Assembly: GCA_963921935.1 (NCBI GenBank)
Contig: OY998178.1
Span: forward strand, 48,166,951 to 48,230,950
Direction: 5' to 3'
DNA from: Galeruca laticollis
Lineage: Eukaryota > Arthropoda > Insecta > Coleoptera > Chrysomelidae
DNA: 64,000 bases
Both the position numbers and the translations under genes were made by a program. The notes beneath the pieces are model-generated. The model was not told the DNA's origin. It worked only from the letters and a program-made list of their open reading frames with translations, and ran no database searches. Positions 21,510 through 32,415 of this stretch are shown here, piece by piece (position 1 is the first letter of the stretch; the number at the start of each line of letters is the position of its first letter).

Positions 21510-21511
21510 AG
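21008..21511. repeat. Perfect inverted repeat, 2 x 250 bp, 4-nt spacer
   Basis: Each strand reads the same 66-codon open stretch (plus strand from 21063, minus strand from 21456), which shows that the arms are identical over at least that span. I found no mismatch over the full 250 bp. Neither reading looks like a real protein. Confidence 0.95.
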
Positions 21512-21859
21512 ATATCTTATCTTGGACATATTTTTAGGGGTGCTAGGTTTTCAATTCGTAAGTTTATTTTGCAGGTTAGGGTAGAAGGTTGCCGAGGCCC
21601 GGAGCCAAATCAACATTCTTGGCTCCTAAACATAAGGGATTGGTGTGAAATACGGGATGCCGCCACAATATTCCGACATTCAGAGAACAGCACCTTACAA
21701 AATACGTGAGAGAAGTACAAATGATCGCTAACGTGCGTGCTTGCGCAGGACAAAAGAAGAAGAATTCACTGTGAGAACTATGACACAATTTTAAAGCGGA
21801 AGGAGTAGAGTTAACATGTTTGTAATAGGGAAAAATAATAAATAATGAAGCATGCTCTT

Positions 21860-22820
21860 TGGAACCATCTCAAAGTAATCATGGACATAAGTGTAACTAT
21901 GAGAAAATGCAGTGAGACTTATACTTAGATCCAGTGGAGTTTTTGGTAATGTGGCAGGTGGAAATAATAAAAATAAAAATTGTTTTTGGAATGATTGTTT
22001 TTTGTGCTAGTGTACTATCAATTTATTGAATAAATTGGAATATAGCCTGACAGATTTCACCCTCTTTGTTGCCAACGATATGTAAGTTGTGATAATAGTA
22101 ATCAAACGTATAAAAACTAATTAGTATGATATCCTCAATATTCAAATTGATAGATGCCATATTATCTCCAAGTCGGTAATTTTTTTTCAAAAAATAGACA
22201 ATGTTGATGAAGATATCCGTAAAAGAGGATATTATTTATACGAAAATCCTAAGAAAAATTCTACAAGTCACAATTTGTTGATGAGTGCCCTGTCCATATA
22301 AATAAGTAATTCATAAATTCAACTTCATGATCTATCCCTATATACATTGATACAAATTATAAAGGTAACGGACAAAATACATGCTGTAATTTATACAGTA
22401 GAAATGATATGGGCGGTTTATCATTAACATATTTATTGTTGCCTTTTCACCTATTACACAAGAACAATCATTATTACCAAGCACTTTGGTTTAATCTCCG
22501 TCTATTTTCAACTTTTTCCACAATGATTTAAAGTCGTAATGCAAAAAAATAAAACGAATAAATCTTACAATAGGCAATATTGGCTAATTGGATGACAAGA
22601 AACATATATCATTTATTTAATACATTGGTAAAGATACTGAAATAAATTAGAATTAGGGATAAATTATTGCACTACACTACTAATAGTTTCCAAAAACAAC
22701 AATAAAAATTTATTATGATTGCAATCTTCCAAAAGCCAACGGCAATTACATTAATTTGAAATACATCCTCTATCATCTTCCCAGACAGTTCTTAGCAGTA
22801 TAGAGCTGGTTCACATATGA
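21860..22820. other. Unassigned AT-rich stretch
   Basis: Nothing recognised. No open frames of note and no repeats linked to other parts of the window. Confidence 0.4.
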
Positions 22821-22829
22821 AGGCTTGTG

Positions 22830-24660
22830 AGTCTTCCAATATTACTTGTGTTACTGATGTGGCTTGTGGCCTATTCCACTGTGATTTTTCCATACTAATG
22901 TGGTCCCCTAAATCTAGATTAAATTCTTCATCCATATTCTTATTCCTTATCCTTATCCTTGCCAGAGACCTTCTTATCTTGTACCGAGAACCGCTGTGTT
23001 AAACTCTCTCAGTGACATAGAATGTGCTCCGCAGTTTCTTCCTCTGATTGACAAAGTCTACATAAGGACACATCTGTCAATCCCATCAATTTTAGATGCA
23101 GATTATGCTTACAGTGTCCTGTTAACTGTTCCACAAAATTTTTGTCCATTTTTTCTGTCTATTTATCAGGTCTGTCGTGAATTTTGGCGGATGTTCTAAA
23201 TAAACTGTTTCTCTTGTCTTTGGCCTGGTGCATTCCTCATTCATGACCTATAGTTATACCCCACCTTTTTTTGTGGCCGCTTTTGTTACTGATTTTGCTC
23301 AGCCAGTCCAACGAATGGCATTGACGCAGCTTGCTTAGCCAATTCATATGTCATTTCGTTGCCCTTATGACCTTCGTGTCGCGGTACCCAGGCCAAGGTG
23401 ACTTAACTATAGTCATCCAGCGTGTTTAGAGCATACACACAATCCCATACTAATTTAGAGTTCACTTCTACAGAGTCGAGTACCTTTGGCGCTGCTTGGC
23501 TGTCTGTGAAGTTATCATTGAACAATATGTTCTTTCCTGCAATTTGGTTTCTTCCAAATAGTTGTAGGGTCCTTTGTTAGGCTTATTTTGAAAGCTATCC
23601 CTTGTTTTGGCCCCACTACTCCTGCTCTTACGCCTTCCGACGTCCGTGTACATGTAGCTTTCGTCTGTATAGTAACTTTGAATTTATTATTAAATTTATA
23701 TTCTGTGACTGTTACATGACATTATACGCTTTCAGCTCCGCTATTAGCTTCTGATAATTCGAACTATGCTTCTGGATTATGTGCTGTTGATTATTATTAT
23801 CTACGCATTTCAGATCTGGCCCCGCCTTGTACGAAAAAGTGTAGTATAGGCGCCCTTACACAGGCAAGCTAGCATTTGTGTGTTACTTAATAACCTTATA
23901 GTTTACCTTTGCTGCTTCTTTGTCCACCGTAGCACCGACCCATAGGTTACCATCGGCCTAACTACGTTTGTGTATACCATAGGGTCATTTTAGGATTCAG
24001 TCCCCAGTTCTTACCATACATTATTCTGCATCTGCGCAACGATATAGCAGCTTTTTGCGCAGTTTTGAATAAAGTGTTCTAAGTAAGCCTATGATCAAAA
24101 TATATCCCAAGGTATTTGTTTCTTTGGCAAATGGAATATCCGTTCCACCTTAATCTGGTAGGTTTTTACCTGGAAATGCCGTTTGTTTGGTGGAGTTGAC
24201 CACGTGTGTTTTCTGAGCATTGACTGTAAGTCTCTCTTGTTTACACCAGTTGTCAACAAAATGTAGGGCTACCTGCATGCTTCCAGTCACCACCACTGCC
24301 AATTTTCTTCTGATAAAAATTGCTATATCTACTGCGTATTCTACGCAGTAAAAGTCCGCTGGGGATAATTCTATGAGATGATCGTCAACTAAGGTTGCCC
24401 AAAGTAACGGTGATAGAACTCCTCACTGTGGAAATTCTCTACCGGCTCTTGCTTTGATGGTGGATTAACCCAGAGTAGATTCTACTGTCCTGTTTTCCAG
24501 GTTAGCTTCTAGCCATTTGCAAATTACGGTAGGTGTGGCCCGTCTACTCATTGCGTTGATCAATGAGCATTCAATGCTCGCTTGATATCTAGGAAAGTGG
24601 TCGTTGGCGTCTCCTTGCCGTCTATTGACTTTGAGACCAGCCTGTAGTTAGTCCAGCGCG
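22830..24660 (-). mobile_element. Minus-strand LINE with RT and RNase H (I/R1-like)
   Basis: From high to low coordinates there is an RT relic (24660-24150), then an RNase H-like stretch (about 23690-23280), then a zinc-binding C-terminal end (about 23150-22960). An RNase H domain after the RT separates this element from the Jockey and RTE types in the window and points to the I/LOA/R1 side of the LINE tree. The 5' part, including the endonuclease, is missing beyond about 24660. Confidence 0.7.
22940..24660 (-). pseudogene. RT-RNase H relic of the I/R1-like LINE
   Basis: The minus strand gives FLDIKRALN (motif A region, near 24600) and GVLSPLLWATLVDD (motif B, near 24410). YAVDIAIFI near 24340 is the catalytic Y-A-D-D box with the first Asp changed to Val. 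LTVNAQKTHVVN follows near 24220. Near 23650 ATYTDV marks the start of an RNase H domain, followed by an acidic region and several stops. The end reads LTGHCKHNLHLKLMGLTD and SLCRLCQSEEETAEHILC, the Cys/His end typical of this LINE group. Many in-frame stops show long decay. Confidence 0.75.
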
Positions 24661-24907
24661 GAGTCTGTAGATTTACATTATGGAAAGCGTGAAAAAAAAT
24701 TAACGTCATGGTACTTTTTTTTAACGATTTTTTACTTTTTTCACTCTAACCATAAACAACCACTTTAAGCGCTACAAACCGATGAAATACAAGGTACTTT
24801 AAAGATAGGGCGTAGAAAAAATAATTTGCTGAGTTCTATTAAGAAAAAAATTGGCATGAATGATTTGGGGAAATACTAAGGATATGATCTTGAGTTATGT
24901 GGACATA
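24660..24907. other. Unassigned spacer
   Basis: Short stretch between the I-like LINE and the PLE pair. Only AT-rich sequence with a T-run was seen. Confidence 0.4.
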
Positions 24908-25334
24908 TTATATTCATAGAAATTAACTGTCTCGACCCTTACTTCGTGGAATCTACTCATATTAGTGTTTTGAATGAAACTCAACGTTTATAGCTAATTC
25001 CACAATATGATAAAAATTGTTGAAAATTCTAAAAAATTGACAATTGTTTCGATAAATCAATATCATCGTCATAATGACAGAAGTTACATTTCATTTGATG
25101 CCTACCTGATGTTTAGTAGTTATTTTTGGCTAGACCAAGAAGTGACCTAACTTGTGATTGACTTAATATGTTATTAGAAAAAGAAGAAGATGTGATATTA
25201 CAAATATTGAAGCTTAGATATTATTAGCCCTATGGTGATATCCTGGATATCAGTTTTCCAATTAAGGTCAGTATAACTGTGCAATGATATAGAAAACAGG
25301 AAAACTATATCTCCTGATATTTACAATTATCACT

Positions 25335-26690
25335 TCAGAAGACAGCTTTTAGTGGAGAACTCCCTAGATTTACATGTTCATTGACAACTTCATATTGTGG
25401 GTTTCTTAAATGTCTTCTAGTTTCTAATTCTTCAAGAAAGTCCAGTTCTTGTTCCTTTTCACAAATATGCAGCACTTCTAGTTCTGTGTTAGGTATTAAT
25501 GAATGCTCGTAAGTGTTCACTGTATCGGATTTCAAATTTCTAAGGGTCTGACCCAAATAGACAGCATTACAATCTGGACATTTGAGTTTATATATACCTG
25601 ATTTCTTTAATGTTGGTATTTTTGTTTTAACATTTAACAATTTTGTACTTACGTTACTTTCTGTTTTAAAAGAAATTGTTGTATTCGTTGCTAAATATAT
25701 TATCTTTGAAATATTATCAGAAATATTTCCTGAACATGTGATGGTTTTATGAGATTTTATTTCTTGAGTTTGTTTAGGAAATATTAGTTGTAAAGCCACT
25801 TTTTCCTCTTTTTTATTAATTAGCTTATTTATCGGATGTAATGGATAACCGTTGGATGTTGCTATTTTTCTAATTGTATTAATCTCTCTATCAAAATTAC
25901 ATTTGTTCATAGGAACTGAAAATGCTCTATGTAACATTGAATTGTATGCCGCTAGCTTATGTGACATTGGGTGATTGGAATTATATGGAATTGTCACATC
26001 AGTGTGTGTTGGTTTTCGGTAAATTGCATAATCAAGTACAATATCAACTCTTTGAATTTCCAAATCAAGAAAATTGCTTAAGTTATTTACTTCAACTTCT
26101 AATGTAAATTTAATTTTTGGGTGTAAATTATTATTGTGGTTGAAAAATATATGTAATTGTTGTTCACTACCCATAGAACAAGATAATATGTCATCTACAT
26201 ATCTATACCAAAATAAAACGTTTCTTGAAATATTACTTTCAAAGATTTTTCTTTCTAAACTGTCCACTAAAATGTTTGCGAAAATAGGTGATATAGGGCT
26301 TTCCATTGGTAAACCTTCATTTTGAATATATATGTTATTGTCAAAAGTGAAATATTTCTGATTAATACATACATCAAACAAATTGAGTATATCTGATATT
26401 ATTCCTGGATTAATATTTTTTCCTTCTGGTAATTTTCTTACAAGTACTAGACATTCTGTAGGATGAATTTTAGTGAACATATTAGTAACGTCAAATGAAA
26501 TAAGCTTAGCGTTATCTTGTAATTTGAATGCTTTTAATTTTCGATAAGTTCTATTGAATTTCTAATTTAGTATTCAGGCTCATATCCGTAACTATTGAGT
26601 ATATTGTTAAGCTTCTTTGCCTATATAATATTAGGAGTATTAACATAAGAAACTACAGGTCTAATTGGTTTCGTTACTCTATGTAATTTA
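25335..26690 (-). pseudogene. Penelope-like RT + GIY-YIG endonuclease, copy A
   Basis: An open frame of 381 codons (26480-25335) covers most of a PLE polyprotein. RT motifs are SFDVTNMFT (motif A, just upstream in the same frame), EGLPMESPISPIFANILVDS (motif B) and FWYRYVDDILS (catalytic core). NFLDLEI and KPTHTDVTI are conserved PLE blocks. The C-terminal GIY-YIG nuclease starts GIYKLKCPDCNAVYLGQT, with YLG in place of YIG, but lacks about 30 residues compared with copy B. A one-base loss near 26545 breaks the 5' side, and the copy is truncated at about 26690, so the N-terminal domain is missing. PLEs prime on nicked DNA and lack an integrase. Confidence 0.9.
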
Positions 26691-26694
26691 ACGA

Positions 26695-28246
26695 TGTTAA
26701 CGTTCTTAGAGCAGACCCAACACAGAAGTTTTCTAATAATGTAAGGGATATTGTTATTAATTCAAATTATCTTTTTAGTGATTACGAAAAGAGGTCCATG
26801 ATAAATAAGAATCCTCATTGTCCACAATTATATGGAACCGTTGAATTACATAAAGTAACGGAACCAACTAGACCTGTAGTTTCATATGTTAAGACTCCTA
26901 ATAATATATTGGCAAAGAAGCTTATTAATATACTCAATAGTTACGGATATGAGTCTAAAAACTCAATTAGAAATGCAATAGAACTAATCAAAAAATTAAA
27001 AGCATTCAAATTACAATATAACGCTAAGCTTATTTCATTTGACGTTACTAATATGTTCACTAACATTCCTCCTAAAGAATGTCTAATACTTGTAAGAAAA
27101 TTACTAGAAGATAAAAATAATAATTCAGGAATAATATCAGATATACTCAATTTGTTTGATGTATATGTATTAATCAGAATTATTTCACTTTCGACAATAA
27201 CATATATATTCAAAGTGGAGGTTTACCAATGAGAAGCACTATATCACCTATTTTGGCAAACATTTTTATGGACAGTTTAGGAAGAAAAATCTTTGGAAGT
27301 AATATTTCAAAAATCGTTTTATTTTGGTATAGATATGTAGATGACATATTAGCTTATTTTATAGGTAGTGAACGACAATTAAATATATTTTTCAACCACA
27401 TTAATAACTTACACCCAAAAATTAAGTTTGCATTAGAAGTTGAAGAAAATAACTTAATCAATTTACTTGACTTGAAAATTCAAAGAGTTAATAATGTGCT
27501 TGATTATGCAATTTACCGAAAACCAACACACACTGATGTGACAATTCCAATCACCCAATGTCACATAAGCTAGCGGCATACAATTCAATGATACTTAGAG
27601 CATTTCCAGTTCCAATGAACAAATGTAATTTTGATAGAGAGATTAGTACAATTAGACAAATAGCAGCATCCAACGGTTGTCTATTATATATGATAAATAA
27701 GCTAATTAATAAAAAAGAGGAAAAAGTGGCATTACAACTAATATTTCCTAAACAAACTGAAGAAATAAAAACTTATAGAATTATTACATATACAGGAAAT
27801 ATTTCTAATAATATTTCAACGATAATATCCTTAGCAACGAATACAACAATTTTTTTAAAACAGAAAGTAACGTGAGTACAAAATTGTTAAATGTTAAAAC
27901 AAAAATACCAACATTGAACAAATCATGTATATATAAGCTCAAATGTAATGCTGTCTATTTGGGTCAGATCCTTAAAAACTTTGAAATCCGATACAGTGAA
28001 CACTCACGAGCATATATATTAAAACAACCAGATTTATCCCATTACGCAAAACATCTACTTAACACCAACCATTCACTGACAACTAACACAGAACTGGAAG
28101 TACTACATATTTGTCGTAAGAAACAAGAATTGGATTTACTTGCAGAGTTGGAAATTAGAAGACACTTAAGAAACCCACAATATAAAGTCGTCAATGAACA
28201 GATAAATCTAGGGAGTTCTCCACTATTGAACTGTCTTCTTAAGTGA
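26695..28246 (+). pseudogene. Penelope-like RT + GIY-YIG endonuclease, copy B
   Basis: This copy extends about 140 bp further upstream than copy A and covers LYGTVELHKVTEPTRPVVS, the PLE block that precedes the RT fingers. SFDVTNMFTNIP, SPILANIFMDSL and FWYRYVDDILAYF follow in successive frames. Frameshifts occur near 27170, 27560 and 27870. The nuclease region has IYKLK-CNAVYLGQ, missing the P-D-C of copy A, then RYSEHSRA and NTNHSLTTNTELE, and ends GSSPLLNCLLK at 28246. The 3' untranslated region runs to the shared terminal repeat at 28500-28572. A and B differ by many substitutions. Confidence 0.9.
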
Positions 28247-28590
28247 TAATTGTAAGGATCAGCAGATATAGTTTTCCTGGTTTTCTATATCATTGCACAG
28301 TTATACTGATCTTAATTGGAAAAATGATATCCAGGATATCACCATAGGGCTAATAATATCTAAGCTTCAATATTTGTAATATCACATCTTCTTCTTTTTC
28401 CTATCAACATATATTAAGTCACAAGGTAGGTCACTTCTTGGTCTAGCCAAAAATAACTACTAATCATCAGGTAGGCATCAAATTAAATGTAACTTCTGTA
28501 ACTTCTAGAATTTTCAACATTTTTCATTATATTGTGGAATTAGCTAGAAACGTTGAGTTTCATTTAAAACACTTATATTCATAGAAGTTA

Positions 28591-29555
28591 CAAAATACCA
28601 GAAAAGTACTGAGCGTATAATATAATTGAGATATCCTTGAAGATAAGAAATAAAGAACTAGTAGATGATGCAACAAAAAGATTATTAGTGTTTATTTGAA
28701 TGAAGACACAGGGAAACGAGTGGAATTGGAAGGAAATCTTGACTATTGAGTCTTCAGGTAAATAGCAAATGTGTAAAAGATTATCACATGAAATGTTCTG
28801 GAGCAAAACAAAAATTGAAATAGATGACCAGCGCTTTCTTCGGCAATTTTTTTAAATGACATACATTAGATGGTTCAACTCATCACCGAAAGAAGTCGTT
28901 TACGGCACTTAAGTCGCGACTCGGCACTTCTTTACATGGAAATAATAACCTTAAAGTTCACGATCATTTTATAGCAATAAAATTTCCTTACACGAAAAAG
29001 TAATCTTATTGTCTAAGAAATTATACCATAAACCTTATCCACAAGATGTTAATAGTCGTGTACTATTTTACGCCATTAAATTTATAATAAGATATAAATA
29101 ATATTTCTGGTTTTAACAGCTTTTACGCCTGATATTGTCCTTTATCGAAGCCAGTTTAAACCAGGAGCGTAGTTGGGTTTTCATATATATCAGGAATTAT
29201 TTGCATTTTAATTTAATTCTTGTTGTATCCGGAAAAATGAAGGCACATATAGCTGACAAACACATGAACACATTTCAATTACATGGTTTGCGATTTAGAC
29301 GAAAAAGAGAGATAACAATTGTTAACCTAAAAGTAGTTAGATATAATATGCGCCAGACTTTCGATCATGTCTACTTACCAAAAGCCATTTTAAAAAAGAC
29401 AGAAATCTAGAAGAAACATCATCAAATGTAATTGAAGTAATTGAACAAAAATATTTATACATTCCCACGACAACAAAACGTTTGGAAAAACAATGATAAG
29501 TATAAAAATAAACGGTTTCAAAGATTAAAACTAACTTTTTCGCATCTGTGGCCCT
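28591..29555. other. Unassigned stretch
   Basis: No supported gene. A plus-strand open frame of 91 codons at 29135-29410 is the longest and shows no motif or start context worth calling. The segment at 29465-29520 resembles one at 30520-30560, so part of this is repeat DNA. Confidence 0.35.
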
Positions 29556-30157
29556 GAACAATATTCTATCATAAAATTGTCACTTGTATACACTTCGGGG
29601 GTGTATCGCGCTAACAAATCGAAATTTCTCCAAAAATAATCTAAAATGTAGTATATTTGGATTAATAGGACCCGCTGTTTTAGTCAGCTGAAAATCAGCA
29701 GGCTACATATGTGAGACATCTTGAACCATATTCAATCATAAAGCTGGTCACTTTTATACACTCTGAAGGCTTTATCTTGCTAACAAACTGAAAATTCTCC
29801 AAAAATGACAAAAATTTGGTACTTCAAGTATCATAGCACCCGTTGTACTGGCGTTAGTGTGCTGAATATCAAAAGGGTTTATCTTTGAGACGCTCTGTAT
29901 AATATCCAGTCATAAAATTGGTCACTTGTATATAGTCCGGAGGCTGTATCGTGCTAACAAACTGAAATTTCCCCAAAAATGACAAAAATATCCTATTTAA
30001 AATACTATAGCACTTGTTGTACTGGATCTGGTGAGCTGAACATCAACAGGCTTAATCTGTGTGATGTCCTGAATAATATAAAACAATAAAATTGGTGACT
30101 TGCTGAACTACAGAGGCTGTATCGTGCTTACAAACGGAAATTTCTCAAAAAATGACC
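29556..30157 (+). repeat. Diverged tandem repeat, about 3.5 x 167-174 bp
   Basis: Units begin at 29556, 29723, 29897 and 30071. Each shares an opening like CATAAAATTGGTCACTTGTA, a middle block GCTAACAAACTGAAA followed by CCAAAAATGACAAAAAT, and an ending near GAGACATCTT. Unit lengths are 167, 174 and 174 bp, and the last unit is cut at about 30157. The units are perhaps 70-80 percent alike by eye, so the array is old. No coding. Confidence 0.85.
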
Positions 30158-30344
30158 ATGACGACGACTACGACGACGCGACATACGCACAGAATTTTTT
30201 GTCTAAAAACCGTTTTCTCATGTTGTTGATGGAAAACGTGATCATAACTCAAAAACAAATTTCAAAATTCCAACTTTTTCTGGGGTAAACCAATACTTTT
30301 CTCGCATATTAGATAGGTTGTGCGGACAATAACGTATACATCCA

Positions 30345-30720
30345 ACTAAAAACATGGACAATACCTGTGCCATTGATGAAAAAGGAGAAGCTGAATATTT
30401 GTCAAAAGATCTGTATGTATTTCAACCCCTTCTTTCTACGTTATAGACCTTAATTGAAAACAAGGTAACCAACTACCTTGACAATCTAATTATAGTGGAA
30501 GCACAGTACAATATCATTGACAAAACATTTGGAAAAACAAAAATAAGTATGAAAATATCCCAATAACGTTTACTTCTAATCAAAAACAAGGACAATACCT
30601 GGGCTATAGATGAAAAAGAAGAAGCTAAACATTTTTCCTGTGTGTGCTAAAACCCATTTTCTCTACGTTATACACTTTAGTAGAAGATAAGGTAACTAAC
30701 TACCTTGACAATTTAATTCA
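30345..30720 (+). repeat. Direct repeat with 234-bp period
   Basis: CTAAAAACATGGACAATACC at 30346 and its relative at 30580 begin two similar blocks that share a GATGAAAAAG segment and an ACTACCTTGACAATCTAATT end. The second block is cut by the PLE end at 30722. It is non-coding. Confidence 0.75.
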
Positions 30721-30721
30721 A

Positions 30722-30806
30722 ATGAAATCATCGAAACAATTGTCAAATTTCTTAGAACTTTTAATATTTTTTTCAATATAATGTGGAATTATCTAGAAAC
30801 AGTAAG
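30722..30806 (+). mobile_element. Isolated PLE 3' end fragment
   Basis: About 85 bp matching the terminal repeat of the PLE copies: ATCGAAACAATTGTCAAATT, then ATAATGTGGAATTATCTAGA and AAAC. No tail and no partner arm were seen. Confidence 0.75.
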
Positions 30807-30809
30807 AGT

Positions 30810-32020
30810 GTGCTGATAAACATTCCAAAGCTGAGTTGGAAAATTGGCAATTTGACGTCCGCGACGTAGTCTTCAACCAATGTATACATCTTCGAAGAAA
30901 TTGGCTACCTAGATAGCACACAGACATCTTAATGAAGACTTAAAGGCGTCTGTCTTAGACATTGCTCATATCTTAAGGACGTCTATTGATGCCTTGCAGA
31001 CGTCGTTAATTTATCTCAGCTTTTGTTAAAACTAAAAACGTCTCTAATACATTCCCTCAAAATGTACGTCTTCCAGGCATAACTTTTAGTCATACTGAGG
31101 ATGAATTCACTTATTTGAAAAACATTGAAAATGTATATTTTATTGAATATTTTAGAATAAACACGCTATAAAACAAATTGATTTTGAATAATGAATTTCA
31201 AGTATGTTAATGGTTACCTAATTGTAATTGTTAATGTTTTAATGAAAAAAGAAGTACAAGTCAATCCAATTCCAAGAATAAAAGGAATTAATTTTTTTTA
31301 TTAGCTTCCTCTATTTATATTTATACACCTGTATACAGTACCAGGAACATTCTTCGGTAACATAGAGTTTTAATAGAGTCTATAAGCTACAATGTGTTAC
31401 AAAGAAACAACTATATTCAGCGTATCACCTATTTTCTTCAACAGGGATTATAATATGCCAATGAAGTATCGTTGAACAAACTTTTAAATTGTTTTTCAAA
31501 TATAACTCCAAGCATTATGAAGATTCTAGAAATAGGTGAAAAATTTAATAATTTTAAAAGTTATGAAAAACAATAAATTTACAATATTGACATTAAATAC
31601 GCTACTTTTTGAAATAAATAATTATTGCAACTCAATAATTGAATACTGTACATTTTATAAAATGGCGAATATTCAATTCTGAACGCTGTAATTCCTACGC
31701 TCCTGTTAAAACTCCACATCCGCAATTTTATTTTTATCTCTCCCCTTTCTTCATTATCAATCCACACATTGAAAGTATAAGTGGCTATACCATATTCCTT
31801 TCTAAGAATAACAGATAATTCTTAATTTCATTCTAACGTAAAACAATAATCGCCTCATAGTCAACAGGAAAATGTAAGAGGCACATGGCATTACCAGTGT
31901 GTTAGAGAGAGGCATGGTTTGGTAGACAATCTCGTCAGCGTAGATTATTACAGTTAAAATAATTGTTTTTTATGCCAGGTATTTATTTATTATACCTTTA
32001 TGTATAAGCAACAAATAATG
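30810..32020. other. Unassigned stretch downstream of the exon-repeat gene
   Basis: Around 30920-31080 short blocks related to GACGTCT recur irregularly. The rest is AT-rich with no gene recognised. An AATAAATAAATA segment near 31980-31990 on the minus strand could be a poly(A) signal for the gene that ends at 32234 or 32032. Confidence 0.35.
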
Positions 32021-32031
32021 TTCCTTCGTTT

Positions 32032-32415
32032 TTAGACTTCTAGACACGAGTCGACGAAGACGAACTTTCGTGTTGTGCGGCGCTCGTGTGGAAATTGAGT
32101 GAAGTGTCTGCAAGAAAATGTCGATTTGTTTGTCGATGGCAGAAGTTTATTAGACGTGACAGGGAGAGAATGCGGGGTATGGCTTAAAAGAGACCAGGAA
32201 GCTTGGTGTTGAAAACTCTCTAGAATTGGTTGCCTAAAAGTGACTGGAGTTTGGAAAAGTGACTGGAATTGAGATTGATGCAGCATCACTTTCATCTGAA
32301 TTAATGGGAGATATCCGATAATTTGGAGAACATTGTCTTTTGCTGCGAGATTCTCTTCGTGGTCTAGATGCGCTAATTTGTAATGATTTGGTACCATCTT
32401 GGATATCAACAACAG
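32032..32415 (-). CDS. Alternative 3' reading frame of the exon-repeat gene
   Basis: A second open frame of about 127 codons overlaps exon 4 and runs past its stop to 32032. It would be joined in phase to exon 3 if splicing used the second AG in TAGGCAG, 4 nt downstream of the first acceptor. It begins LLLISKMVPNHYKLAHLDHE, is rich in Ser, Gln, His and Pro, and ends FVDSCLEV. Such a length without stops is unusual in this AT-rich DNA. No domain was recognised. It may be the real C-terminus, an isoform, or chance. Confidence 0.3.
   Translation of the reverse strand: MLLISKMVPNHYKLAHLDHEENLAAKDNVLQIIGYLPLIQMKVMLHQSQFQSLFQTPVTFRQPILESFQHQASWSLLSHTPHSLPVTSNKLLPSTNKSTFSCRHFTQFPHERRTTRKFVFVDSCLEV

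Larger units (their letters stand above)
19440..21715 (+). pseudogene. LINE reverse transcriptase relic (two parts)
   Basis: The plus strand, in several frames, gives IPSDWLKSTIIPLPNKS (about 19905) and FTDYQKYFDNIKHDLF (motif A, about 20157). A degraded SPILFNIYVEK (about 20345) and ITYAYDIALC (about 20450) follow, the last being a YADD box changed to YAYD. A C-terminal part reads AFEIWTLRRLLRIPW near 20840. After the palindromic insertion it continues ISYLGHIFRGARFSIRKFIL and ends with the basic RGPEPNQHSWL region near 21590-21640. The join across the insertion is supported by the 12-bp duplication. The element is dead, with many stops. Confidence 0.75.
18925..21800 (+). mobile_element. Plus-strand LINE, split by a PLE-type palindrome
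   Basis: A GC-richer 5' untranslated region (about 18950-19300) contains CGTCGCGGATAGGGGAACG, a block seen at the start of many insect LINEs as I recall. It is followed by the start of an endonuclease (19315-19400) and then by a decayed RT (about 19800-20965 and 21512-21715). A 544-bp insertion at 20966-21509 splits the RT C-terminal region. Similar 45-bp segments lie immediately before and after the element (18904-18950 and 21809-21856). Confidence 0.75.
24920..28572. mobile_element. Head-to-head pair of Penelope-like elements
   Basis: Copy A runs on the minus strand (about 26690 down to 24920) and copy B on the plus strand (about 26695 to 28572), joined 5' to 5'. The outer ends carry the same terminal sequence in inverted orientation. 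A tail of about 40 nt (24920-24959) is present only on the left. The flanks repeat TTATATTCATAGAAATTA (24908-24925) and TTATATTCATAGAAGTTA (28573-28590), 18 bp with one mismatch, of which at least the first 12 are target. The pair therefore entered as one insertion. Both copies encode RT and a GIY-YIG endonuclease and both are broken. Confidence 0.88.

Noticed and set aside
29135..29410. Plus-strand open frame of 91 codons
   Set aside because: No motif, no splice context and no relation to neighbours.
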